From Cololabis saira (Eukaryota; Chordata; Actinopteri; Beloniformes; Belonidae), in assembly GCF_033807715.1 (NCBI RefSeq), contig NC_084597.1, positions 6,882,147-6,946,146 on the forward strand: a stretch of DNA of 64,000 bases, given 5' to 3'. The translations under genes and the position numbers were made by a program. Positions within the stretch are counted from its first letter, which is position 1. Every line of letters begins with the position of its first letter. The notes below the pieces were generated by a model. The model ran no database searches. It had not been told where the DNA came from and was given only the letters and a program-made list of their open reading frames with translations. Positions 47,089-57,723 of the stretch are shown here, piece after piece.

Positions 47089-47325
47089 TTAATTCTTCCA
47101 ACCCGACCTTCTCCAGCATGCACCCCCAGTGAAGACAGATAGCCGGTCATTCGGCCATGATGAATCAAAGCGCTCTCCAGCTCTGCGTAGCCTTTTTCTC
47201 CTCAGATGATGCCGAGCACAGAATCTTCTGACGCTCATTTCTGAGCATTGCAGGAGACACATCTGCTGCAACGTGCAGGAAATGTGTTTGTGCGTCAAAC
47301 CGCTGTGGAACAAGTCCTTAATCAA
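47089..47325 (-). pseudogene. N-terminal helix-turn-helix fragment of an integrase-like transposase
   Basis: The minus-strand frame MIKDLFHSGLTHKHISCTLQ continues with a segment ending SVRRFCARHHLRRKRL. The spacing LF..GLTH..I...L then S.R......L.RK is that of DNA-binding starts of fish integrase-core (DDE) proteins. The catalytic core is absent. Most of this frame lies in the right arm, so the mirrored left arm encodes the same piece on the + strand near 45530-45690. The frame then enters unrelated interior sequence. Confidence 0.45.
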
Positions 47326-47875
47326 TCTTTAAAAAATAATCCTTAATCTGTTGTTTCAGCGCCGCTATGGTTGCCATGGTTACCCGAACTGCAGCATACA
47401 GAGCCATTTTACGTAAACCCGACCAATAAAATATTAAAATCAAACTTCCCCTGGAGAGAATTGTCACAGGAATGCCTGTTAAATATCCAGAACTAAGTTC
47501 ACTCGGTTGTAAATGCCAGCTTCCGGTGCACGAATATGAATAAACGGTTGTTTTTGGTTCGTTTTTTCCTTCCTGTTGACTAGGGATTTCATTTTTCTTA
47601 TGTGAAATAGAAAACGAAAATAAAAGCGTATTTTGAATCTTTGTTAAATCATATTAACACAGAAAAAGAAAAAATGCAGTGTAATTCAATATTTGTTTTT
47701 TGTTTTAAAAGGAAAATCAAATAAACCAATCGTTTTTTGTTTTTTGATTCCCACTCATGACGGAAAAATCCAATGACCAAAAGATACACGGACCTTTGAA
47801 CATGGTTGTTGGTGCCAGACGGGCTGGTCTGAGTAGTTCAGAAACTGCTGATCTACTGGGATTTTCACCCACAAC

Positions 47876-48905
47876 GGTCCGTGTACTTCGCGGCCATCCG
47901 TTTTTTGTTTTGAAATGACAAAATAAAAATAGAGAAATTGGGAATTAAAACAGCGAGTGGGAAACTCTTTTCTCTATTTCCTATTCGTTTCCAACGGGGG
48001 GCGGGAGGGGGGGGGCAGTATGTTAGAGTTCAGTTTATGTTATTGATTGGACGCTGCAGCTGAACGGACTGTCACAACATCACTGCAGTTTCATGACGGA
48101 GTGAAGACAGATTACAGATTACAGATTAAACTCATGTTTCACTGCAGTGATGTTGTGACAGTCCGTTCAGCTGCAGCGTCCAAAAAATAAGCTGCGTCCA
48201 ATCAATAACATAAACTGAACTCTAACATACTGCCCCCCCCCCTCCCGTTGGAAACGAATAGGAAATAGAGAAAATAGTTTTCCACTCGCTGTTTTAATTC
48301 CCAATTCTGATTTTCAAACACATCAATGAAATCGGAAAACGGATAATGGATAACGATCCGTTTTCCGTTTTCCGTTTTTTTATTATCAAAACAAAAGATT
48401 TTTTCATAGGTTTTGAACCATGCAGCTTATACAAAGGTGCGGCTATTCTGTGGATTTTTCTTCCACCGCTCGGGACGCTCTAACTGGAATTAGAATCAAA
48501 ACTAAGACAAAATAAATGCAAAGAGGAATACGCTACTTATTCTTTAGCAGATAGAAGTAGGTAGAAGCAGATTTCAAACAGATAAATAGATAAATAAATA
48601 CCGGTTATTTTCTCTTGGTTCTGTCCTGTTTTAATCAGCAAAGTTGCTGCCGTGTTAAAAGACACTGTTAGGAAAGATCTATTTAGGTACAAACATGTAC
48701 ATCATTTACAGTTCAAAATCGTTCTGTACATGTAGTAAATATCTAATCTAACAACATAAATATCTGCGGCTTGCATATCTTTTTTTTTTTTTAAATAGAG
48801 CGGATGCGGCTTATATGCAGCTTATAGTCCAGAAAATACGGTATTTCTCTATTTTTATTTTGTCATTTCAAAACTAAAAACTGATGGCCGCGAAGTACAA
48901 GGACC
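47876..48905. mobile_element. 1.03-kb element related to 45062-47794, 6-bp TSD
   Basis: Ends GGTCCGTGTACTTCGCGGCC and the inverse GGCCGCGAAGTACAAGGACC, one mismatch, flanked by the exact 6-bp CACAAC (47870-47875, 48906-48911). The first ten bases GGTCCGTGTA are the same as in the larger element. The interior folds back: GCGAGTGGGAAACTC.. near 47960 and GGACGCTGCAGCTGAACGG.. near 48049 pair with inverse copies at 48146-48300. No coding sequence. Confidence 0.8.
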
Positions 48906-48957
48906 CACAACCATATCTAGGGCTTTACAGAGTCTGGTCCAGAAAAGAGAAAATATT

Positions 48958-49480
48958 CTATGGCTTTAATAAACACCAGTTCACTGGTAAATAAGCCATT
49001 TTTATTGAATGGCTTTTTCTCTTGGCGGGATTTAGACTTTATGTTCCTGACAGCGACCTGGCTTCGGGGCGGTGAGTGTTCACTGTTTTCTGAACTGTTT
49101 ATTCCTCAGCTCCTCTCGGTGAACCGGCAGAGACCGGTCTGGCCTCAGTCTTCAAATCCAGCTCTCAGTGCCGTCTTATTCCATCTGCAACTTACTCCAG
49201 CTTTGAAATGCAACCCTTTTGAGCTTAAACTTTCGTCTTGATTTCAATATTCATGTGTGCTGTGGATCAAGACCACAGGTCACTGACTTCTTAAACCTTA
49301 TTGAATCTTTTAATCTTGTTCAAAGTGTTAAAGATCTGACTCGTGAAAATGGGCACATTTTAGATTTGGTTTTATTGTATAATTTATCTGTGTGTTAATG
49401 AAATGTGTGAATCAGCATGTCTGACCATCTGCCTGAGGTTTCTACTGTTTCATTCCCCTGTTTGAGGGGAAAAAAAGTTC
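48958..49480 (+). pseudogene. L2-like LINE endonuclease fragment
   Basis: The frame at 48960 gives NTSSLVNKPFLLNGFFSWRD, LDFMFLTATWLRGGE and more. After frame breaks come DFNIHVCCGSRPQVTDFLN and LVQSVKDLTRENGHILDLVL. This is the run of motifs in APE endonucleases of L2-type LINEs (NARS..NK, FLTETWL, GDFNIH, HILDLV). Damaged and truncated at both ends; it interrupts the Tc1 copy. Confidence 0.75.
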
Positions 49481-49489
49481 ACGACTGCT

Positions 49490-49697
49490 GCAAACCGGAA
49501 ACTGGAAATGCGTTGCTTCCAAGCGAACCAATCACAGCCCTCTCGTCTGCGTTTGGTCTGCGTCGCCTCCACGCGTAGTTACAATTTTCGGGAGGTGCAG
49601 GTCAGTGACGGCGTCAGTGACGGCGTCAGGTCTGCGTCGACGCGTAGCACACGCCGTAGGCACGGCGTCGTTTTGACGCAGAACCATAACTCAAGCT
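49490..49697. mobile_element. degenerate palindromic MITE, copy 8
   Basis: GCGTCGACGCGTAGCACACG, GACGCAGAACCATAACTCAAGCT and a final TTA belong to the same family. The left end is not preserved. Confidence 0.5.
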
Positions 49698-49892
49698 TTA
49701 GAGGAGTAACTGCATGCTTACACTCACTATTTGTATGCTCTCAAAGCTAACGCCATTTAATTTTTTTTCTAGCATTTATCACGGAACAATCAATTTGCTA
49801 GTTTGTTTTGAAGTATACTGCACATCAACACTTCATGCACAAAACTAGATGATTCAAGCAAACACCTGCATCTCTAAAACTGAATCAAGACT

Positions 49893-50730
49893 AGTAGTCT
49901 AGGCAGAATTTCTGAAAATGTGCTTATTTAAAGTGCTGAAGGCATTTTGTGAATATTTACAATATACAACATTTCTAGGGGTATTAAGGGGTGCTGGATC
50001 CAAATCTGCTGTATATGAAGCTCAAAAATGTCCCAAAATGCCTCAAAATTGAGAAATCCAACATGGCCGCCAGGCTGAAATCTATTTTTCAGTATATCTT
50101 TTTGACTAAACAAGGTAGAAACATGAATTAAATGTACTTTCGTAAGTTTTCCTACATGACAACCTCTTTATCACTAATGACCACCTTTTTCTCTAGACTT
50201 GTGCTGATTATTGACACTTGATCTAAATCAGGACAGGATGTTAAATTCCCATGTGTGAAAACCTGTGAACATTTAATTCAAGTTCGTAACTTTTTGTACA
50301 TTTGTTTGTACATTTGACCTCAAAACAAAATACAAAGTAAGTAAAAGTAGCCTAATAACAATAATAATAACTGAGTAATTATTCATAGTTAAAAACAACT
50401 TTTTTTTTGCAATATCTAAGCAGTTTCTTCACATTTACATCTCAATTCTGAATATGGCATCGGATTGCCCATGTAGGAAAACTTACAAAAGTACATTTAA
50501 TTCATGTTTGTACCTTGTTTAGTCAAAAAGATATACTGAAACATAGATTTCAGCCTGGCAGTGGTGACCATGTTGGATTTCTCAATTTTGAGGAATTTTG
50601 GGACATTTTTGAGCTTCATATACAGCAGATTTGGATCCAGCACCCCTTAATACCCCTAGAAATGTTGTCAGTTATAAATATTCGCAAAATGCCTTCGGGA
50701 TTCTGATTTTGTGAAAATTGACCCTGTCTA
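49893..50730. mobile_element. foldback element, copy 1 (empty TTAA site)
   Basis: It starts TCTAGGCAGAATTTC and ends TTGACCCTGTCTA. Long inverted arms pair (GGCATTTTGTGAATATTTAC with its relative GCGAATATTTATAAC.., GTATATGAAGCTCAAAAATG with its inverse). A nearly identical copy is at 51403-52580. This copy has a single TTAA at 49928-49931 where the other carries an insertion. Confidence 0.8.
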
Positions 50731-50748
50731 TTGGCTACTGCGATTATC

Positions 50749-50798
50749 TGTCCAACCCGGTACTAGCGAGGCGTACCTAATAAAATGGCCGGTGAGTA
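50749..50798 (+). repeat. right end of the Tc1-like copy
   Basis: TGTCCAACCCGGTACTAGCG through CCTAATAAAATGGCCGGTGA is the inverse partner of the left end at 43709. TA follows. Confidence 0.75.
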
Positions 50799-51156
50799 TA
50801 AGTAAATTACACATGAATGAAGCCTTGACTAACAGATGAGCATGGACTTCTGGTAGGAAACAAAGGTGCATTTCCTTGAATGGCCACTTGGGACAGGACC
50901 ATGTGGCGTCTGATTCCAGTTCTGTCTCTTCACCAGGCTTATTTTTTTTCAAGCAGTATTAATATTTATCAGTAACCCAAGATGTCATGCACATGTATTT
51001 TCATTATAATGGATCTAACATGATGCCGGTTAAAGCAAAGCAATTAAAAATAAATGAGTATTATGTACACATGATTGTTGAGCTCAGCTGGATGCAGCTT
51101 CACGCTCATTATCTCATGAGAAAGTGGAACAAAACCCAGTGGATGGATCCTCCTGA

Positions 51157-51159
<3 letters not shown>

Positions 51160-51231
<72 letters not shown>
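51160..51231. repeat. (CAG)n microsatellite
   Basis: About 23 CAG/AGC units. The poly-Ser and poly-Leu frames over it are not genes. Confidence 0.97.
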
Positions 51232-51232
<1 letters not shown>

Positions 51233-51402
51233 GTTTTATGAGGAGGGGCATGTTTGTGCGTGAAGGGTGACAATGTGGAGACCACATGAGCTCTCACGTG
51301 TTGTTTAGGGATTTCAAGATTTTACATCTTCTGTTGTTTTTCTGGGAGCATTTTCAGCTGATGGAAATGTGTATTTTGACCTGTAGTGTAATAGGACAGT
51401 AA

Positions 51403-52580
51403 ATAGTCTAGGCAGAATTTCCGAAAATGTGCTTATTTAAAGGAGCTTGAGGCCGGATTGTGGCAAGATTTATGAAAAAAATCCATATACATTTTAAGTT
51501 TTCTAGTAATAATGTCAGATGAAGGGTTCCAAACCCAAAAGAATGATTCCTCTAGTGTATCTCTCCTTTGCCTTGAACAGGCTGTGCTGCAAAATGTGCT
51601 GCAATTCGGTCCCGAATTTCCCGCGCTGTCCTGTGGATGTGACGTCACATGACGCTGCATGTGCGTTGTCCCCGTTCTCCCGTGCCGGCTTCACTGTTGG
51701 CTGCAGTACCCCCAACGGCCGTTGTGGTGAAGGGTGGCGCTAGAGAGTCTCATTTCTTAAAAGGAGCCTCATGCTCCTTTAAAGTGCTGAAGGCATTTTG
51801 TGAATATTTACAATATACAACATTTCTAGGGGTATTAAGGGGTGCTGAATCCAAATCTGCTGTATATGAAGCTCAAAAATGTCCCAAAATGCCTCAAAAT
51901 TGAGAAATCCAACATGGTTGCCAGGCTGAAATCTATTTTTCAGTATATCTTTTTGACTAAACAAGGTACAAACATGAATTAAATTGTACTTTTGTAAGTT
52001 TTCCTACATGACAACCTCTTTATCACTAATGACCACCTTTTTCTCTATACTTGTGCTGATTATTGACACTTGATCTAAATCAGGACAGGATGTTAAATTC
52101 CCATGTGTGAAAACCTGTGCACATTTAATTCAAGTTCGTAACTTTTTGTACATTTGTTTGTACATTTGAGCTCAAAACAAAATACAAAGTAAGTAAAAGT
52201 AGCCTAATAACAATAATAATAACTGAGTAATTATTCATAGTTAAAAACAACTTTTTTTTGCAATATCTAAGCAGTTTCTTCACATTACATCTCAATTCTG
52301 AATATGGCATCGAATTGCCCATGTGGGAAAACTTACAAAAGTACATTTAATTCATGTTTGTACCTTGTTTAGTCAAAAAGATATACTGAAAAATAGATTT
52401 CAGCCTGGCAGTGGCGACCATGTTGGATTTCTCAATTTTGAGGAATTTTGGGACATTTTTGAGCTTCATATACAGCAGATTTGGATTCAGCACCCCTTAA
52501 TACCCCTAGAAATGTTGTCAGTTATAAATATTCGCAAAATGCCTTCGGGGTTCTGATTTTGTGAAAATTGACCCTGTCTA
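51403..52580. mobile_element. foldback element, copy 2, with a MITE inside
   Basis: The same sequence as 49893-50730 in the same orientation, with a 338-bp TTAA-flanked element inserted at 51441. Confidence 0.85.
51441..51778. mobile_element. 338-bp TTAA-target MITE
   Basis: Ends AGGAGCTTGAGGC and GCCTCATGCTCCT, flanked by TTAA at 51437-51440 and 51779-51782. The uninterrupted site in copy 1 (CTTATTTAAAGTGCTG) shows exactly what was duplicated. Confidence 0.95.
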
Positions 52581-52927
52581 AAAGGCCTGTAGCTGGCTGC
52601 GTGGGTAGTTGCAGCCCGATTCAAATGAAGCACGCTTGCCTCCACTCTGAGCAGCTCCGGCTGCAGATGAAGACGGAGGCTATAGACGCGCTATTGCTGT
52701 TGCTCTGTCCTTGAAATCAGCTTTATTATCCTCCTGCATACAGCAGCCTATCTAACATATTCTGCAGTCCCCTGCAGAGCAAAACCTCTATTTTATTTTT
52801 CACAATTCCTTTTTCATCATGTTTCTATTGGTTCTGCAAATAAAACTCTTAAGATCCCATCACAGCTTTCAGTTGGGTTTAGAGTTGCTGGTGTTCGTCC
52901 CGTTTCATGAGTGGATTCGCTGCCTGA
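52581..52927. other. intergenic DNA, nothing recognised
   Basis: No exon or repeat borders seen. Confidence 0.4.
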
Positions 52928-52929
52928 TA

Positions 52930-53226
52930 CAGTTGTGTGAAAAAGTGTTTACCCCCTTCCTGATTTCTTATTTTTTTGCATGTTTGTCACACTTAAATGT
53001 TTCAGATCATCAAACAAATTTAAATATTATACAAAGATAACACAGGTAAACATCACTTTTTCACACAGGGCCATGTAGGTTTGGATTTATCCCCCCTTAA
53101 TAATAAAAACCTTCATTTAAAAACTGCATTTTGTGTTTACTTGTGTTATCTTTGTCTATATATATTTAAATTTGTATATTTAAAATAAGAAATCAGGAAG
53201 GGGGAAAACACTTTTTCACACACCTG
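52930..53226. mobile_element. 297-bp Tc1/mariner-type MITE
   Basis: Ends CAGTTGTGTGAAAAAGTGTT and the inverse AACACTTTTTCACACACCTG, with TA on both sides (52928-52929, 53227-53228). No coding sequence. Confidence 0.8.
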
Positions 53227-53440
53227 TAAACGTCTGCAGAGCTGCTGCTGATAAAACTAAACTTCTTTAAACTCTTAATTAAACTCCTCCTAAATGCTAT
53301 AGAAGCAGTAAAGGGGTACTTAGTATTTCCCACATGACCAACAAATAGAGTAGATGATTTTTTTTTTTTTAAACAATAAAACAGACTTAAAGGAGATTTT
53401 ACACATGCTACTGCAATAACTACTACTATGACTAATAATA

Positions 53441-54545
53441 ATAATAACTAGAAAATTTCTGGAAATTTTGATATGGGCATGCCCTACCGCCCATTCGTCC
53501 CCTCTCGCTGCTTTGGTTTGGGGCTGTAGTGGTTGTGTTTAGGGTGGTTCTATGTCAGTTTGAGGTGTTTTTACGCTTGTATTTCATTCATTCCTGTGCT
53601 CCCAATAGTTATTAATGGGTCGCGCTTTTTGGCGTCTAGCGTTTCCACGGTAACGCTTTTGACTGAGAATAGTAATGCCCATCGAGGCAAGATTGAGACG
53701 CATCTAACGATGTATGCCATGCATGGGTGCATGTTCCGGTTCAGGCTACGTTAACAGATAGGTTTTTTTTTTCACCATGGTACAAAACCCCATCCGAATG
53801 AATGGGGCCATTTGGCCTGGATTTTGACATAAAATTTCCTTAAATCCCAGCTTCATGAAATTTTAATATGTTGAAGTCCACAGTGTGCCGAGTCGGGGAA
53901 CATTTGTACGATGTCTCTACGATAATCTGTTGCCTAGCAACAAGCGTCCAAAGTCAGACTGAAAAACAAAAAAAAAAAGAAAGGTAAATATCGCAAAAAC
54001 TGTTATAATTAGCATAATGAGGTTATACGGTCCGTTAGTGCCAATCGGGCCGAGTGTTTGAAAGTTTGAACGATGTCTCTACGATAAAGATCGGCCGAGC
54101 AATAAGCGCTCGAATTTTCGCCTCTTTTTTGCTTTTTGGCATCTAGCGTTGCCACGGTAACACTTTTGACTGAGAAAAGTAATGCCCATCGAGGCACGAT
54201 GGAGATGCATCCAATGATGTATGGCATGCATGGGTGCACGTTGCGGTTCGGGCCGTATTAACGGACGAAAAAAAGTGCGGAATAATAATAAGGAAGAAAA
54301 GGGAAACCTTTTCTGGATACTAAAATATCGCCTTCATTTTTCAGGTTTTTCCGGCCGTGTTTCACTTTTGGGGGATTTTTTTTTCCACATCTGTGCGGGG
54401 TCATGCTGTACACCTGCTGGTGCGCTGTGGGACTTTTGCGACTTTAGCATGTTAGCAAAACGCTAGCAGCATTGCCCTTTGGGCCATTCTGGACGATTGC
54501 AATATGGTCATGCCACTACTTGGCATGCCCATAATAATATAGAAT
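53441..54545. repeat. dispersed repeat related to 17813-19130
   Basis: It runs from about GATATGGGCATGCCC to GGCATGCCCATAAT, which are inverted. Two related blocks (about 53627-53757 and 54126-54262) both have TTTTTGGC(G/A)TCTAGCGTT and ATGCCCATCGAGGCA. The class is not certain. Confidence 0.55.
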
Positions 54546-54839
54546 ATTAATCTATTTACAATTTAAGTCCCATTCCTAGCAAAAACAAAGCGAATCGTTT
54601 AAACGCATCTCATCTATTGTCAGAGAAGTGTGCTTGTTTACACCCACTCATGTAAAGTGACCGAGGAAGCTTCATGTTCGCCCACTATTATTGTCAATCT
54701 GCTCTTCATCTGATGCACAATGTAAAATTATTTAAATATTAATATTTCTTCTGCCAGAACATTCAGTACCATAAAGATATTATTTATTCCTCTTGTATTT
54801 GAGCAAATCATCACGACCACTCGAGTCCAATGTTTTCTG
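54546..54839. other. intergenic DNA, nothing recognised
   Basis: AT-rich spacer beyond the nop14 3' end. Confidence 0.4.
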
Positions 54840-57723
54840 TTTTATTTACCGACACTTGAAACTACAGAATCCATTTCTTACGTCAAAACCGGCACATCAG
54901 AAAATGCTATCGTGACATCACACTGTCAACGAGCGTTAAAACGTCTTCGATAGTGGAAATCATTGAAAATTCATGTAAATTCATACATATATTTATATAT
55001 ATATAAAATAAGGTCATTTGGAGAAGACTGTATGAAAAGCCACAGATGACGGGGATCAGAGGAGAGTGAAATCTGGACTTCACTTCCTCTTCTTCCTCTT
55101 CAGAGCTTTCCACTCTCCCTCTTGTGTGGCCAAGTTGCCGAAGAGTTCCCTCACCTTCCTTTTCCTCTCCGAATCCCTGAAACACGCAAAGTGGATTTGT
55201 TAGAGGCTCTCAGTGAAACAAGCGTTGGTTGCCGTCTGTACAGAGTTTTATCCCCACCTGTTCATGGTCTCGTTGAGTTTCTCTCTGGCCAGGAAGCGCG
55301 AGTCCTTTCTGATCTCCCTCAGAGCTCCCTTGAACTCCTTCTTGTACTTGTGCTTCAGTCGCTCCTTCTCTCTCTCCTCCCTGGTGCTCCCACGCTTCTT
55401 TCCATAATCCAAGCTGATCAAAGACGAGATAAACACACACATGCGTGCCGCTGTAAATCTTTGATTTTTGATTGATTGAATTGTTTATTTCGAACACATA
55501 AAAAAATATAAGATTTTAAAACAAATTCAAAACATACAGAAAAAAAAGCAACAACAACAAAAATGTAATACAAACAGGGAAAAAGAAAAACAGTGTCCGA
55601 AAAGGAGCAGGTAGAAGTAAAACTTATTTAACCCTGCCCCTTTGTTACCTCTATTATAAATTATTATAAATATTAATAATAAATAGCTGCAATTACCTAT
55701 TAGGCTACCAATTTTCCCATTGGTTGAGCCTTTGCACCTAACCAGCTAACAAACACAATCTTTCCTTAACATAACTCCTCCTCAATCAAATAACTTCCCA
55801 CAACTTCCTTTTTGTACCGTTTTTTTTATTGATTTATATTTGTACATTGCTTCAACCATCACCCAATCCACTCCAACAACTGAGATACACATGCTTTTCC
55901 TTTTAGAATGAAAACATTGTTTTTTGAAATTATATTTTCCTCTTAAATTATAACCCCCCTCCCTGTCACAAAACATTTTCTGTAAATTCCCTGGAAGTTC
56001 TCGCTTTGAATATGATTTGTAGAGTTTTTAGTTTGACAATGTCCCAGAATTTCAACACATGCGACTTTAAAAACAGTGTGTTTGTGTGATCCTTATAACC
56101 CACATTGTTAGTATCCTGATTGCTTTTTTTTGCAGTCTGAATAGCGGTTGTAAATTGCTTATATACGTGTTGCCCCAAACTTCCACACAATAATCCAGAT
56201 ATGGTAATACTAGTGATGAATACAGAATGTGCAATGATTTATAATCCAGCATGTATCTTGTTCTCCCCAATATTGCTACACTCTTTGCCAGTTTTGTTCT
56301 TATATGATTTATATGGGGTTTCCAGCAGATTTTGTGATCCAGTATCACTCCCAGAAATGTATTTTCATACACCCTTTCAATAGGTACATTATTGATCGTT
56401 ATTTGCACAGTATCAATTGGGATTGTGCGATTTCCAAACAACATAAATTTAGTTTTCTTAAGATTTAAAGATAATTTGTTAACATCAAACCAGTGTTTTA
56501 ATTTTTTCATTTCTGCTGTGACCAACTCCAAAAGCTGCTGTAGATCTTCCCCAGAACAAAAGATATTTGTATCATCTGCGAATAAAACAAACTTAAATAT
56601 TGCTGATGCTTCTGCCCGTTTTGGATGAATAATAGCTATTCTGGTACTTACATTTCAACAATCTTGGGTGTGAACAGCTTCAGAGGGATGGGCTTCTTCT
56701 TCTCAAACACTAGCCGACTGCGAGTCACAGGAGCAACGCCGATGGCGGCCAAGATCTCACCGTGACGCTCCTGCAACGAAAGTCAGCTGAATCAACTGAA
56801 AGTACGACGACACAGAAGAGAAGGATGCAAAAGGGAGGATGCCGGTCCGACAGGGCTGGGGATCGATTCAAATGTCAAGAATCGATTCGATTCCGATTCT
56901 TAAGATTCAGAATCGAATATCAAGATTCGATTCGATTCCGATATTGATTTGGGTTAGTGTTATTAAAACTGTTTTTTGAGCTGTTGCATGAATGATATGA
57001 CTGTAGTTATGAAAAATATTACTACTAGTATTATATTGAGATTAAACAGCAAGTATTGCAGCTAATGATGCTGTAAGGACCAATCAGCTCCCAGAATGCT
57101 GATAGAACTGAAACAGAAACATCGTGGGTCAGAATTATCAAACAGATCCAGGGAGGAAACAGAGACGGATGAAATCGCTTTTATTTTTTCCCACATTCCG
57201 TTTTTATTTGTTCCATTTTTGGTCTATTTTGTTTTTTTTTTAATTTTTGAGCATTTGGTTTTTAGCATTTTTTGCAAATGTAACCCCAAGACAGTATATA
57301 AAGTAATGAAATATAGACAATGTATGCAATTATAACCTAACACTTTAATGTTTTCATACCTTTAAACATATTTAAAGGCAAAAACATGGCACCAGTTATT
57401 CTCGTGTCCAACAAAACATTCCTTTTTTGGGATAAACAAAAAAATAACCAAAAGTTGTAATGTAATGATGAAAAAAAACATACATAAATAAATACATTTT
57501 TAGGAATTAATATGAGAATCGATTTAGAATTGGGAAATCCATTTTTTCAACACAGGCCTACGATCCGACACTCACCTGAAGGGCTTTGGGTAATGTTTGG
57601 GTGGGAAGATGCTCGGACAGAAGCCTTCTGATTGGCTGAAAGATGTGTGTAAAGGATGTGAGGTCTTTGTAGAGCAGGCAGCATCTCTTCACCAGGTCCA
57701 GGCAAATAGACAAACACGTCAGC
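54836..57723 (-). CDS. nop14: nop14, last four exons (partial gene)
   Basis: Nop14 is a nucleolar protein of the small-subunit processome, needed for 18S rRNA maturation. The four exons on the minus strand are 57723-57576, 56770-56652, 55413-55258 and 55176-55080 (coding). They join in phase to 170 complete codons before the stop. The exons encode LTCLSICLDLVKRCCLLYKD..., ERHGEILAAIGVAPVTRSRL..., LDYGKKRGSTREEREKERLK... and DSERKRKVRELFGNLATQEG, then EWKALKRKKRK and a TGA at 55082-55080. The basic FKGALREIRKDSRFLA and ATQEGEWKALKRK motifs are those of the conserved Nop14 C-terminus. All junctions are GT-AG. Earlier exons lie beyond 57723, probably outside the window. The gene converges on snca. 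No disabling change is seen. Confidence 0.92.
55080..55176 (-). CDS. nop14: nop14 last coding exon
   Basis: Acceptor GCGTGTTTCAG, then one base completing Arg, 31 codons and TGA. The preceding intron is only 81 bp. The 3' UTR probably runs to a reverse-strand AATAAA near 54841 (TTTATT on the + strand). Confidence 0.93.
55258..55413 (-). CDS. nop14: nop14 exon, second from last
   Basis: 156 nt. Acceptor TTTGATCAG, donor ATGAACAG|GTGGGGA. It encodes LDYGKKRGSTREEREK through FLAREKLNETMN and part of an Arg codon. Confidence 0.93.
55470..56630 (-). pseudogene. L2/Rex-like LINE reverse transcriptase 3' half in a nop14 intron
   Basis: The minus-strand frame encodes the RT region from FADDTNIFCSGEDLQQLLEL (about 56590) through KLKHWFDVNKLSLNLKKTKF, NTFLGVILDHKICWKPHINH and YSSLVLPYLDYCVEVWGNTY. 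It then shifts frame near 56100, ending in NLRGKYNFK-type sequence and a 3' UTR. The FADD box marks the RT catalytic site, and all earlier domains are missing by 5' truncation. It fills most of the 1.24-kb intron. A relative lies at 26806-27420. Confidence 0.8.
56652..56770 (-). CDS. nop14: nop14 exon, third from last
   Basis: 119 nt. Acceptor TCGTTGCAG, donor GTTGAAAT|GTAAGTA. It encodes ERHGEILAAIGVAP through KKKPIPLKLFTPKIVE, plus two bases of an Ile codon. Confidence 0.92.
56850..57560. mobile_element. hAT-type element in a nop14 intron
   Basis: Ends CAGGGCTGGGGATCG and CACAGGCCTA, with flanks CGGTCCGA (56842-56849) and CGATCCGA (57561-57568), 7 of 8 matching. The interior has repeated AATCGATTCGATTC motifs. 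No transposase. Confidence 0.7.
57576..57723 (-). CDS. nop14: nop14 exon, fourth from last
   Basis: 148 nt. The acceptor (minus strand) TGTCTCCACAG and donor CTTCAG|GTGAGTG enclose one base plus 49 codons ending LPTQTLPKALQ. A hAT begins only 16 bases into the following intron. Confidence 0.9.

Larger units (their letters stand above)
45062..47794. mobile_element. 2.7-kb element with 633-bp inverted arms, 6-bp TSD
   Basis: The arms 45062-45694 and 47162-47794 are inverted copies with no net length difference, starting GGTCCGTGTATCTTTTGGTC. The exact 6-bp TTTGAA flanks it (45056-45061, 47795-47800) within the Tc1 copy. A further inverted pair lies inside (about 46918-46970 and 47094-47146), and a palindromic MITE is at 46396-46531. 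Long arms, a 6-bp duplication and an integrase-like DNA-binding motif would suit an IS3EU-type DNA transposon. This assignment is tentative. Confidence 0.75.
43709..50798 (+). mobile_element. Tc1-like element shattered by nested insertions
   Basis: One Tc1-like copy is recognisable in five colinear pieces: 43709-43776 (left end CACTCACCAGCCACTTTATT), 44979-45061, 47795-47875, 48906-48957 and about 50749-50798 (right end AATGGCCGGTGAGTA). TA lies on both outer sides. The pieces at 47795 and 48906 encode MVVGARRAGLSSSETADLLG, a helix-turn-helix of Tc1 transposase, then a piece like TISRALQSLVQKRE. Only about 340 bp of Tc1 remain in 7.1 kb. Much of the original middle and 3' coding part is gone. 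Confidence 0.75.

Noticed and set aside
55210..55497. Other-frame reading of the nop14 exon (95 aa, minus strand)
   Set aside because: The Nop14 motifs are in the frame of 55413-55258, and this one reads across the intron.
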